64,000 bases of DNA from JAICYJ01 sp963766445 (GTDB taxonomy: Bacteria > Actinomycetota > Thermoleophilia > Gaiellales > JAICJC01): NCBI GenBank assembly GCA_963766445.1, contig CAVXZW010000025.1, positions 62,001 to 126,000 of the forward strand. The letters run 5' to 3'. Position numbers and translations under genes: made by a program. Shown piece after piece: positions 16,116 through 24,989 of the stretch. Every line of letters begins with the position of its first letter. The first letter of the stretch is position 1. The notes below the pieces were generated by a model. The model ran no database searches, was not told the DNA's origin, and saw only the letters and a program-made list of their open reading frames with translations.

Positions 16116-16583
16116 TCACATCAGGAGGCGCGGTTCAGTGCTCGCCGCCTCGTCCAGCAGCTCCTCGACGTCGGGCAGTTCGCCGTCGCCGTAGCGGTGA
16201 GCGGCCCGCACCACGCCCTCGCCGTCGACCACGAACACCGACCGCACGGGGGTGTCGGCGAGGCCGTCCATGTCCTGCGAGACGCCGAACGCCCGCACCG
16301 CCTCGGCGTTCCAGTCCGAGAGCAGCGGATAGCCAAGGCTGAGCCGCCGCGACCACTCGATGTGCGAGTAGGGGCTGTCGCGTGAGATGCCCACTACCGC
16401 CACGCCCAGCTCCCGGAACTCCGCGCTCCTGTCACGCAGGAGCCTCAGCTCACTCCGTCAGGTGCCGGTCCAGTCGTACAGGTAGAAGGCGATCACCGCG
16501 GCGCCCAGATCGCGCAGCCGCACCCGCTCGGCATCGACGCCGAAGAGGCTCAGATCGGGGATCGGATCGCCCGGGGCAAGCAT
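16116..16583 (-). CDS. Peroxiredoxin (AhpE-like), predicted selenoprotein with Sec at codon 42
   Basis: A thiol-peroxidase fold protein of 155 residues if the in-frame TGA at 16458-16460 is read as selenocysteine. The uninterrupted frame runs from ATG 16581-16583 (MLAPGDPIPDLSLFGV) through FYLYDWTGT-U-RSELRLLRD. The TGA therefore falls exactly where peroxiredoxins have the peroxidatic Cys (TxxC). Typical downstream motifs follow: VAVVGISRDSPYSHIEW, YPLLSDWN, VRAFGV and SVFVVDGEGVVR. The translated protein contains no cysteine, so Sec would be its only redox residue (1-Sec type; reductant unknown). A hairpin starts 14 nt after the TGA. TAGGCT lies 9 nt before the ATG. If the TGA were a true stop, a useless 41-residue fragment would result. 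Confidence 0.85.
16425..16443 (-). promoter_or_regulatory. Candidate bacterial SECIS hairpin in the peroxiredoxin mRNA
   Basis: On the minus strand GCUCCUG, loop CGUGA, CAGGAGC: a perfect 7-bp stem with a 5-nt loop inside the coding region. The loop begins 22 nt after the UGA and has G as its second base. Known bacterial SECIS elements have an apical loop about 16-37 nt from the UGA and a conserved G in the first two loop bases, so this one fits. It would recruit SelB with Sec-tRNA. Confidence 0.7.
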
Positions 16584-16610
16584 GCTTTGCCGAGCCTAGC
16601 AACGTCGGGC

Positions 16611-16616
16611 TAGAGT
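16611..16616 (+). promoter_or_regulatory. Leaderless -10 element (TAGAGT)
   Basis: TAGAGT exactly 6 nt before the ATG at 16623. It shares a 39-base divergent gap with the peroxiredoxin start. Confidence 0.6.
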
Positions 16617-16622
16617 GGATGC

Positions 16623-16904
16623 ATGTGCAGAAACATCCGACCACTTCACAACTACGAGCCGGCCAGCACCGAGCAGGACGCGCACGACGCGGCCCTGCAG
16701 TACGTGCGCAAGGTGAGCGGGATGAGCAAGCCCGCGCGGGTCAACGAGGAGGCCTTCCAGCGCGCCGTCGACGCGGTCACGGAGGCCACGTCGAGGCTGC
16801 TGGGCGAGCTGGTCGCGACCGCGCCGCCGCGTGATCGCGCCCGCGAGATCGAGCGCGCACGGGAGCGGTCGATCGCCCGCTTCGGCGACCGCGCGACGGC
16901 CTAG
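16623..16904 (+). CDS. DUF2277 domain protein
   Basis: A 93-residue protein matching DUF2277 from its first residue: MCRNIRPLHNYEPASTEQD, then AALQYVRKVSGMSKPARVNE and LVATAPPRDRAREIERAR. It is a small, probably helical, cytoplasmic protein of unknown function, often found beside redox genes. ATG 16623 is leaderless (TAGAGT at 6 nt). It is divergent from the selenocysteine peroxiredoxin and convergent with the luciferase-like oxidoreductase, with which it shares a CTAG stop. Confidence 0.88.
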   Translation: MCRNIRPLHNYEPASTEQDAHDAALQYVRKVSGMSKPARVNEEAFQRAVDAVTEATSRLLGELVATAPPRDRAREIERARERSIARFGDRATA

Positions 16905-17800
16905 CCGGCGTCGAGCCGGCCAGCGCACCGGCCAGCTCGCGGATCGAGCCCTCGGTGATCGGGCTGACCACCAGGATCGCCTCGTCGGCCCCTGCCGCCG
17001 CGAGGTCGCGCAGGTGCGCGGCCAGGTCGGCGCCGCCGGCCACGGGCGGCGCGTCGGGGTCGGTCGACCGCTCGCCGGAGTCGTCCAGCGCAACGGCGAC
17101 GCACGCGCTGCGCTCGATCTGCCCAGGGTCGCGGCCGGCCTGATCAGCGGCCTCGCTGATCCTCTGGTTGAGGGCCGCGAACCCTTCCGGCGAGTTGCCG
17201 TAGTCGTCGAACCAGGTGTTCCAGGAGTCGGCGTGGGGCAGTGTCAGGCTGAGCATGCGCGGCCCGTTCGAGCCGATCATGATCGGGATCCGCCGCGCCG
17301 GCGGCGGCAGCAGCACCAGGTCGTCGACCTGGGAGAAGCTGCCGTCCATGCTGACGCGCTCGCCGGCCAGCAGGCCGTGCACGATCTCGAACGATTCGGC
17401 GAAACGCGACACGCGGCGGTCGTAGGGCAGGCCGAACGCGCTGAACTCGCGCTCGTTCCAGCCGGCGCCGAGGCCCGAGCACGAGGCGGCCGCCGCTGAC
17501 GTCATCGACGGTGGCCGCCATCTTCGCCAGCAGGCCGGGGCTGTGGAAGGCCGTGCAGGCCACCAGCGGGCCGAGCGTGACCCGCTCGGTCGCCGCGGCA
17601 AGCGCCGCCAGCATCGTCCAGACCTCCCAGGGTCCGCGCTCGGGGCGGCCGTCCTCGGGGGCGTAGAGCAGGTGATCGCCGAGCCAGATCGAGTCGAACC
17701 CGACCTGCTCGGCGGCCGTCGCCATGGCCAGATACTCGGGCCAGCGGACGACCCGCTCGGTCTCGGGGAGCTGCACTCCGACACGCAGTGGGCGAGGCAC
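16901..17800 (-). CDS. LLM-class (F420-dependent type) oxidoreductase, frameshifted
   Basis: A luciferase-like TIM-barrel oxidoreductase of about 299 residues: LRVGVQLPETERVVRWPEYL, QVGFDSIWLGDHLLYAP, LAALAAATERVTLGPLVAC, LLAKMAATVDDVSGGRLVLG, LGAGWNEREFSAFGLPYDRR, IPIMIGSNGPRMLSLTLPHAD. These are hallmarks of the bacterial LLM family, most of which in actinobacteria use F420. One extra G near 17480 splits the frame. A missing base near 16915 is needed for the protein to end at the TAG at 16901, which shares a CTAG with the DUF2277 gene. GTG 17800 follows TAGAGT at 6 nt, so it is leaderless. Confidence 0.85.
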
Positions 17801-17806
17801 CGCGCC

Positions 17807-17812
17807 ACTCTA
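17807..17812 (-). promoter_or_regulatory. Leaderless -10 element (TAGAGT)
   Basis: TAGAGT on the minus strand, exactly 6 nt before the GTG at 17800. Confidence 0.6.
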
Positions 17813-17857
17813 ACGCACCGCCCGTCACCGCCTTGACGTGCATGAGATAGTCACCCC

Positions 17858-18328
17858 ATGACAGATCTGCCCGCACTTGCGGAGCGAATCCACGGGATTC
17901 TGGTCCGGGCCAAGATCGGCTTCACGCCGTCGCAGGACGGGCTCGAGTTCTTCGTCCCGATCCGCGACGGCACGGCCGCCGTGATGGTGCGGCCAGGCTC
18001 GTTCGGCGACGAGCCGCTGGTGCTGTTCCAGTCGCCGGTGCTGCAGGGCGTGCGGTTCGAGGAGGCGGGCGCGAGGGCGCTGGCCGCCATCAACCTGCGC
18101 AACTGCAGCCTGCTGGTGGGCAGGTTGTCGTACTACGAGGAGGACGGCGTGATCGCCCTCGAGTACGCGATCCTGGCAAGCAACCTGCAGACCCAGGAGT
18201 TCATCCGGGCGCTGCAGATCGTGGCCGCCTACGCCGACACGCTTGACGACGACCTGCTGCTGGAGCTGGGCGTGGGAGCGCGCGCCCGCGACGTGTGGGG
18301 CCCGGCCGGCGACACCGGGGTGGCCTGA
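17858..18328 (+). CDS. YbjN-domain protein
   Basis: A 156-residue protein resembling the YbjN / type III secretion chaperone-like fold: an N-terminal helix, then a beta-sheet with FVPIRDGTAAVMVRPGSFGD, AALAAINLRNCSLLVGRLSYY and IALEYAILASNLQTQEFIRAL, followed by a helical end. In actinobacteria such proteins are common and mostly uncharacterised, and may bind partner proteins. ATG 17858 follows an AT-rich GAGATAGTC segment but not at the exact leaderless spacing. Confidence 0.7.
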   Translation: MTDLPALAERIHGILVRAKIGFTPSQDGLEFFVPIRDGTAAVMVRPGSFGDEPLVLFQSPVLQGVRFEEAGARALAAINLRNCSLLVGRLSYYEEDGVIALEYAILASNLQTQEFIRALQIVAAYADTLDDDLLLELGVGARARDVWGPAGDTGVA

Positions 18329-18332
18329 CCGT

Positions 18333-19084
18333 TCAGTGGGTGGCGAGGCCCGCCTGACCGGCGGCCGGATCGGTGCTGATCAGCTCGCGCCGGCCAGGGC
18401 GCCGGCGCGCCGTGGTGAGACCGCCGCGCATCAGCAGTCGGCGCACCCGCTCCGCCGCCAGCGCGGCCGAGTCGACCACCGCAACCTGCTGGCCGGCGGC
18501 CAGCTTCACCTGCGCGGCGACGGCGCTCGCGTGCGGGCAGCCGAGCGCGATCGCATCGACGCCGGCGGCCCGCAGCGTGGCCACTTCGGCGGCGACGGCA
18601 GGGCGGGGGTCACGGCCGGACTCGACCAGCTCGCGCAGACCGGGCACGGCCGACCACGTCACCCGGCTGCCGCCGCGCTCGCGCTTGAGCGACGCGCCAG
18701 CTGGCCACCGCGCAGGCAGCCGGCGCCCGTCATGAGAGCGATGCGGCCCGAGGCGGAGCGAGCGGCGGCCTGCGGGACGATGCCGTCGATGCCGATCACG
18801 GGCACCGGCGCCAAGCCGGCACGGATCGGCTCGAGGGCGTCGGCGCAGCCCTGGGCGGAGGCCAGCACCACCAGCTTGGGCCGATGCTCGGCGACGACGT
18901 CGCGGGACAGGCGCGTGAGCCGGTCGATCACGACGGCGGACCGGCGACGCGGGTAGGGCGCGTAGGCGTGATCGGCCAGGAGCACAGTGTCCTCCTTGGG
19001 CAACAGCCGCACGATCGCATCGCACACGGCCACGCCGCCGAATCCTGAGGCGACCACGACGATCGGGGAGTCAGACGAGCCCAT
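18333..19084 (-). CDS. Asp/Glu racemase-superfamily protein lacking key catalytic residues, frameshifted
   Basis: About 250 residues with the glutamate racemase (MurI) layout. IVVVASGFGGVAVCDAIVRLL stands where MurI has DSGxGG, KLVVLASAQGCADALEPI stands at the first catalytic Cys motif (CNTxSA), VPVIGIDGIVPQAA follows, and GVDAIALGCPHASAV matches GCTHYP. The catalytic Asp (now Ala) and first Cys (now Ser) are absent, while the second Cys is kept. It is therefore probably not a normal racemase. An indel near 18700 joins two frames. ATG 19084 is used; GTG 19102 is an alternative. Confidence 0.65.
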
Positions 19085-19102
19085 CCTGCCTGATTCTTTC
19101 AC

Positions 19103-19321
19103 GACCCGACCGGTGCCAATTCGGCAACAGGATGCCGCGGCCGCCGAGTCGAGCTCTGCGCCCGGGTCGGCCCGAAACCCAGGAGGTGCCAGGAACGCCT
19201 GTCACCCCGATGCCCGCGGATGTGGCACATCCGTGCCGAGGGCTCCACGGGGTATGGAGCGGTGTTTGACACCCCCTCCCGGGCCGGGCTTGACAGATCG
19301 CCGAAGGCGGCTTAGTGCCGG
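19103..19321. other. Intergenic region with at least four hairpins
   Basis: This 219-base gap has no convincing gene. It contains GGTGCCAGG-AACG-CCTGTCACC (19185-19206, one mismatch), CGGATGTG-G-CACATCCG (19217-19233), CTCCA-CGGGGTA-TGGAG (near 19242-19258) and GGTGTTTGACACC (19261-19273). It lies between the 5' end of the racemase-like gene and the 3' end of the GcvT-type gene. Confidence 0.5.
19261..19273. repeat. Short palindromic repeat GGTGTTTGACACC, copy 3
   Basis: The exact reverse complement of GGTGTCAAACACC found at 5313-5325, about 14 kb away, again in an intergenic region. Confidence 0.6.
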
Positions 19322-21310
19322 CTAGGAGCGGGGCCGGGACTTCTCGGGGTCGTAGATCGGGAACTGGTCGACCAGCGCCGGCACCAGCCGGCCGTCGGGC
19401 AGCGTCACCTCGACCTGCCTGCCCACCTCGGCCAGGTCCACCTCGATGCAGGCCATCGCGATCAGCTTGTCCACCGTCGGCGAGCGTCCCGCGCTGGGTG
19501 ATGTCAGCTTGCCCACGCCGCGGCCGTTCGAGAGCACCGGCGTGTTGTAGTCGGGCGCGTCCTCACCGGCGATCACGAGCGTCACCATGCGGTGCGTGAT
19601 GCCCGCGTCGAGCTCCGCCTGCAGCGCCTCCTTGCCGTAGAAGTCGGCCTTGTCCAGCTTGATCATGCGGTCGAGGTTGGCGTGGAAGGGCGACGTCACG
19701 CCCGGGAAGTAGTCGAAGCCGATGAAGATCAGCCCGGCCTCGATCCGCAGGCTCTCGACCGCCGCCAGCCCGTAGGGCCGTATGCCCATCGAGGCGCCCT
19801 GGTCGAGCAGCCCCTGCCAGACCTTCTCCGCGTCGCCCGGCTCGCAGAACACCTCGTAGCCGAGCTCACCCGAGTAGCCGGTGCGGGCCACGTAGCAGGG
19901 CGCACCGCAGACCGAGACCGGCTCCGTCAGGAACCGGAAGTACCGCAGCCCGGCGATGTCGGCGTCGGTGACGGCGGACAGCAGCTCGCGCGAGCGCGGC
20001 CCCTGCACCTGCAGGTGCGGCATCTCCATCGTGTGCTCCGTGATCTCGATCCCGAAGTCGCCCGTGATCCGGCGGAAGTGGTCGGCGTCGGTGTCGAGCG
20101 CCGTCACCACCAGCACGTTCTCGGGGTCGTCGCCGCGGAAGACAACGCCGTCCCCCAGCATCCTGCCCTGCGCGTCCACGAACGGCGCATAGCGCGCCTG
20201 CCCCGGCTCGAGGCCCGCCATGTCGGCCGTGAAGCAGTAGTCGACCGCCGCCATCGCCTGCTTGCCCCTGAAGAACCACTTGCGCAGCGGCGACTCGTCC
20301 CAGATGCCGACCGCCTCGCGCACCGCATGGTGCTCGGCGATCGGGTCGCCGAAGTCCGAGATCCAGTCCCAGCCCTCCCACTCCGCGAAGTTGCCGCCCA
20401 GCCGCCGCTGGATCCCGTCGAACCCCGTGCGCAGCAGCCCGTCGGGGTAGGCGCCGGACGGTGCCGGCTGATCGACCTGCAGCGCCGCGGCGGCGGCGAT
20501 GTCAAAAGGGGCCGCGTCGCCGTCGAGGGCCGGCATCGGCACCTCCACGGGCATGATCGTCGTCGGGGTCGCGCGCCGCGTCAGCTCCTGGTGGCCGGGC
20601 GGCAGCACCTGGGTCACGCCCAGCAGCGCCCGCGCCTGCGCCGGCCCGGCCAGCGTGCGGTAGCCCTCGACCGGCTGCTTTTCCTCCCGGTCGATGTTGC
20701 GTCGCAGCCGCCGCAGCCTGGCCTGGAACCCGGCGTCCAGCCCCGGCGTCGAGAAGATCGCCTGCTCCACGTAGCTCTCGACCACGCGGTTTCCGACCAG
20801 GTGCACGTCGGAGTCGCGCGCCACGCCGGTGCGCGGCGAGTACGTCACGACCGACTTCACGTGCGACAGGTAGGCGTTCCAGGTCGAGAGCACCACCTCG
20901 CCGCGGCAGCGCGCGCCCGTCTCCGGGATCGCCAGCAGGTTGACCTTGCGGTCGTTGACCGCCTCCAGCAGCGCCTCGGTGGTCGGGTTCAGGATCGTCA
21001 CCCACTTGTGCAGCGGCCAGATGTCCAGCTGGTTGAAGTCGCCGGCCTCGCAGCCCACGCCGAACAGGTAGGTGTCGCAGTAGCGGAAGAAGTTGCCGGT
21101 GCCGAGGGTGGCCCGCATGTAGTCGTAGAACAGCGTGATGGTCGCGCAGATCAGGTTGGAGCAGCCGACGGCGTCCATCGGCTGGGCGAGCACGACGCCG
21201 AGCCGGTCGCCGGGCTGGTATCCGCCCGGCCACAGCTCGGACAGGGGCTGCTGCTTGCCGTCCCGTTCGACGGCGAAATCGCTTGCGTCAAGGGCGTAAG
21301 AGGAATGCAT
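19322..21310 (-). CDS. Fusion of an unrecognised N-terminal domain with a GcvT-type aminomethyltransferase
   Basis: 662 residues. Residues 1 to about 300 form a domain I do not recognise, with a conserved-looking Cys-rich core (DAVGCSNLICATITLFYDYM, FRYCDTYLFGVGCEAGDFNQ). From about 310 the folate-binding aminomethyltransferase fold follows: EWEGWDWISDFGDPIAEHHA, AVDYCFTADMAGLEPGQARY, MLGDGVVFRGDDPENVLVV, YVARTGYSGELGYEVFCEP and ESLRIEAGLIFIGFDYFPG, then the C-terminal barrel. Such proteins demethylate glycine-betaine-like compounds or sarcosine with tetrahydrofolate. ATG 21310 follows TAGGAT at 7 nt. No frameshift. Confidence 0.75.
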   Translation of the reverse strand: MHSSYALDASDFAVERDGKQQPLSELWPGGYQPGDRLGVVLAQPMDAVGCSNLICATITLFYDYMRATLGTGNFFRYCDTYLFGVGCEAGDFNQLDIWPLHKWVTILNPTTEALLEAVNDRKVNLLAIPETGARCRGEVVLSTWNAYLSHVKSVVTYSPRTGVARDSDVHLVGNRVVESYVEQAIFSTPGLDAGFQARLRRLRRNIDREEKQPVEGYRTLAGPAQARALLGVTQVLPPGHQELTRRATPTTIMPVEVPMPALDGDAAPFDIAAAAALQVDQPAPSGAYPDGLLRTGFDGIQRRLGGNFAEWEGWDWISDFGDPIAEHHAVREAVGIWDESPLRKWFFRGKQAMAAVDYCFTADMAGLEPGQARYAPFVDAQGRMLGDGVVFRGDDPENVLVVTALDTDADHFRRITGDFGIEITEHTMEMPHLQVQGPRSRELLSAVTDADIAGLRYFRFLTEPVSVCGAPCYVARTGYSGELGYEVFCEPGDAEKVWQGLLDQGASMGIRPYGLAAVESLRIEAGLIFIGFDYFPGVTSPFHANLDRMIKLDKADFYGKEALQAELDAGITHRMVTLVIAGEDAPDYNTPVLSNGRGVGKLTSPSAGRSPTVDKLIAMACIEVDLAEVGRQVEVTLPDGRLVPALVDQFPIYDPEKSRPRS

Positions 21311-21317
21311 GCGGCAG

Positions 21318-21323
21318 ATCCTA
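21318..21323 (-). promoter_or_regulatory. Leaderless-type -10 element (TAGGAT)
   Basis: TAGGAT on the minus strand, 7 nt before the ATG at 21310. Confidence 0.45.
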
Positions 21324-21367
21324 CCGGTCCGCTGCGGCCGCGCTAGCCGAGGTCGTTTGTACAGTGG

Positions 21368-22703
21368 ATGCTCGTGACGGATCCGCGTGAACCGCCCGCG
21401 GCGCGGGCACCCGAGCCGGGAGGCGATCTGGTGGTCGAGCACGTCGACGACCCTCGCTTCGCGCTTCTGACCGCGCGTGAGCCTTCCGAGCACGGGCTCC
21501 GCATCGATCCCGCGACCGGGCCGCGCGCCGCTCCCGCCACCCGCCCCGCCGCGCCGCCCCTGCGGTCGTGCGCGCGCCCGCCCGCGACCGCGTCGCCAGC
21601 GACCGCCGCCGAGCCGGCCGGCTGGCGATCGCCGCGCTGATGCTTCCGATCCTGGTCGTGGCCGTGATCGGCATCGTGATGTGGCTGCAGGGCGATTCCG
21701 GCGGCTCCCCACCGGCCCCCGCCGTCAGCCCGCGACCGCCCGCCTTCACCGTCTCGACCACCGTCGCCGCCACCGCCCCGGCTCCCCACGGCATCGCCGT
21801 CGCCGCTGCTGGCAACGGCGGCCTCTGGTACCAGGCCAAGGGCGGCTCCGTGATCCGGCTGGCGGCGACCGACGGCTCCGTCAACTACACCTTCGGCTCC
21901 GCCCGCCCGGCGCTGGGGCTGGCCGTCTCCGGCGACTCGCTGCTGTCGCTGGTAAACGGCCCCGCGGGGGCCGAGCTGGTCTTCCGTAACCGCGGCTCTG
22001 GCAAGGTGCAGTCGCGCCTGCCGCTGCCGGGCGCCGCCGTCTGCTCGACCCCAGCCACGGCCTGCGCGCCGCTGGTCGCCGACGGCCAGATCTGGGCGGC
22101 GCTGGCCGGCGGCGTTGCCCGCATCGACAATGAGCGGGCCACCCTCACCCCGGTGACCGGCGTGCTGGCGATCGCCGGCAGCAGCCGACGGGTGTGGGCG
22201 CTGACCCCCACCTCGATCGTCGCGCTCAGCGCCGCGGACGGCCACGTGCTGGGCGTCGACGCGGCTGTCCGGGCTCGTCCCCAGCGTGATCGCAGCAGGA
22301 GCCGGCGCTGTGTGGGTCGCGGGCACCCGCGACGGACATCCGCAGCTGCTCCGCTTCGACGGCCCGCCCGGCCGCCCCCCGCAGGCCATCGCCCTGCCGG
22401 CACCGGCCGCCGCCATGGCCGCCGCCGGAGGCGCGATCTGGGCTGGCGCTCGCGGGCCAGGGCGTCCGCGAGCTCGACCCTTCGGTGAACCGGCTGGCCG
22501 GCGCCACGATCACGCTGCCCGACCAGAACGCGCTGCTCTCGATCCGTCCCGACCAGCTGTGGTCGGTGCGCGAGGCCGCCGGCCGCGCCTCCTTCACCCG
22601 CATCGATCTGGCCACTGTCCGGCTCGTAACAGACGGCATCAGCCCGGCCCTGGGCTTTTCCGGCCGCCCCGTCTCACGTAGTATCAGCCCCCGCCTCGAC
22701 TGA
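21368..22703 (+). CDS. Membrane-anchored beta-propeller-like protein, frameshifted
   Basis: Reconstructed as one gene of about 445 residues across three frames; indels lie near 21550, 22265 and 22450. A cytoplasmic N-terminus (MLVTDPREPPAARAPEPGGD) leads to one transmembrane segment (LAIAALMLPILVVAVIGIVM). The extracellular region repeats short blade-like units such as GNGGLWYQAKGGSVIRLAAT, GQIWAALAGGVARI, AGAVWVAGTRDGHPQLLRFD and PDQLWSVREAAGRASFTRID. The pattern resembles YVTN/NHL-type propellers; the ligand is unknown. It reads towards the molybdenum hydroxylase genes, 11 bases upstream of them. Confidence 0.6.
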
Positions 22704-22714
22704 AGGAGCTCGCG

Positions 22715-24989
22715 TTGGCCACAGCAGAGAAGCCGTTCATCCGGCAGGACGGCAAGGACAAGGTGACCGGCCTTGGGCGCTACACCGCCGACCTGGACAT
22801 GACCGGCATGCTCGAGGCGAAGTTCCGCTACTCCGACCACGCCCACGCCCGGATCACGCGCATCGATACCTCCAAGGCCAAGGCGCTGCCGGGGGTGTTC
22901 GCCGTGATCACGCACGAGGACGTGCCCGACGTCCGCTACGGGCCGTTTGTCCAGGACCGGCGGCTGTTCGCCAAGCACAAGGTGCGCTACGAGGGCGAGC
23001 TGGTCGCGGCGGTGGCGGCACTCACGACCGAGATCGCCCAGCGCGCCGTCGAGCTGATCGAGGTCGACTACGAGCCGCTCGAGATCGTCAGCGACGTCGA
23101 GGCCGCCCTCCAGCCCGGGGCGCCGCTGCTGCACGAGGACTGGGCGTCGTACGGAGCCTCCGAGGATGTCGTCCGCGACGGCAACGACTGCTCGCGCTCG
23201 ACGATCCGCAAGGGCGATCCCGACAAGGGCATGGCCGAGGCAGACATCGTCGTCAAGGAGCGCTACGTCGCCGACATGTCGCACGCCGTGCCGATCGAGC
23301 CCCATGCCGTGGTCGCGCAGTGGCAGGGAGACCGGGTCACGATCTGGTCGTCGACGCAGGTGCCGTTCATCGCCCGAAGCGGCGTGGCCACCACCCTGGA
23401 GCTGCCCGAGGCGCACGTCCGCATCGTGGTGCCGCACCTGGGCGGCGGGTTCGGCGGCAAGTGCGAGTTCCACTACGAGGCCCAGGTGGCAGCGCTGGCC
23501 CGCGTCGCCCAGCGCCCGGTGCGCCTGGTGTTCTCGCGCCGCGAGGAGTTCCTCGCCCCCGATCATCGCCGCGAGGGACAGGTGCTCGAGCTGGAGACCG
23601 GCGTGCGCAGGGACGGCAGCATCGTCGCCCGCCGCGGCCGCCTGATCCTGGACAACGGCGCCTACAGCGCCGATGCGCCGTTCTTCCCGCAGATGGCCGC
23701 GATGATGGCAGCCGGCCCGTACAAGATCGAGAACGTCTTCGTCGACGCCAGCCTGGCCTACACGAACACCACGCCCTCCGGCTCGGTGCGCGCCCCCACC
23801 GCCCCGCAGGCCTGCTGGGCGCTCGAGCAGCACATGGACTCGGTGGCCGGGCAGCTGGGCATGGATCCCGTCGAGTTCCGCCGCCGCAACATCGTCAAGA
23901 ACGGCGACGAGGGGCCCACTCGGCAGGTGTTCGAGGACATCGGCGCGGCGGAGACGCTGGAGCGGGCGGTCGAGCTGATCGGCTACGGCAAGGAGCTGCC
24001 CGAGGACGAGGCGATCGGGGTCGCCGTCGGCTGGTGGCCGTCGTTCGGCATCGCCTCCGGCGCCTACGTGAAGATCAACGGCGACGGGTCGGCCACCATC
24101 ATCACCGGCGCACAGGAGTGCGGCACCGGCGCCGTGATGGCGTTGCCGCTGCTGGCAGCGGAGATCCTGGGCATGGAGCCGGAGAGCTTCTCGCTGCTGT
24201 ATCAGGACACCGACGCCGGACCGTTCGACTCCGGCGCATCCGGCTCACAGACCACCTTCAACAACGGTCGCGCCGTGATGGCCGCCGCGAACGACGTGCG
24301 CGAGCAGCTGCTCGACCTGGCCGCCGAGCAGCTGGAGGCCAACCGCGACGACCTGGAGCTGAAGGACGGCGCCGTCTCGGTGAAGGGGTCGCCCACCAAG
24401 TCGGTCACCATCCCGGAGCTGGCCGAGGCCGCCCACGGCAGCACCCTGCTGCTCGGCCGCGGCGCCGATGCGGTGCCGGAGATGCCCGCCTCAGACGCGG
24501 CCGGGTGCACCGGCCGGCTGGGGATCGGAGTCGTTCCTTGCACCCACCTTCATCACGCATGCGGTGCGCTGCAAGGTCGATCGCGAGACGGGCGTCGTGC
24601 GGGTGCTGGAGGTGGCCGCCGTGCACGAGTCGGGACGCGTGCTGAACCCGATCGGCGCCAACGGCCAGGTCGAGGGCGGCGTCGTCATGGGCATCGGCAT
24701 GGCCACCCTTGAGGGCTCGCCGATCGGCGAGGACGCGCGCCAGCTGAACCCGCACCTGCTCGACTACAAGCTGCAGACGGCGAGCGACTCACCGCCGATC
24801 CACATCGACTGGGTGGACTCTCCGACCAAGCCCGGTGCCGGTGGCCCGAACGGCTCCAAGGGCGTCGGTGAGCCACCCTGCGTGCCCACTGCGGGCGCGA
24901 TCGCAAACGCGATCGCACAGGTCACCGGCGCGCGCGTGCACGAGCTGCCGATGACCCCGGCGCGGGTGTGGGAGGCGATGCAGCGATGA
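22715..24989 (+). CDS. Molybdenum hydroxylase large subunit (xanthine dehydrogenase / aldehyde oxidase family), frameshifted
   Basis: A molybdopterin-cytosine-dinucleotide-binding catalytic subunit of about 757 residues. The N-terminal a/b-hammerhead domain (DGKDKVTGLGRYTADLDMTG) is followed by PHLGGGFGGKCEFHYEAQVA (cofactor contact), SGSVRAPTAPQACWALEQHM, GAQECGTGAVMALPLLAAEI and the catalytic-Glu motif GGPNGSKGVGEPPCVP. One indel near 24525 splits the gene. The TTG start has a good ribosome binding site (GGAG, 6-8 nt upstream) and TAGTAT further up. It is first of a large/medium/small subunit operon; substrates of this family are purines, aldehydes, CO or aromatics and cannot be told here. 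Confidence 0.88.

Noticed and set aside
16450..16644. Short minus-strand frame covering the region upstream of the peroxiredoxin TGA as a separate gene
   Set aside because: It is in a different frame from the peroxiredoxin and overlaps its N-terminal coding region and the divergent promoter; no family character.
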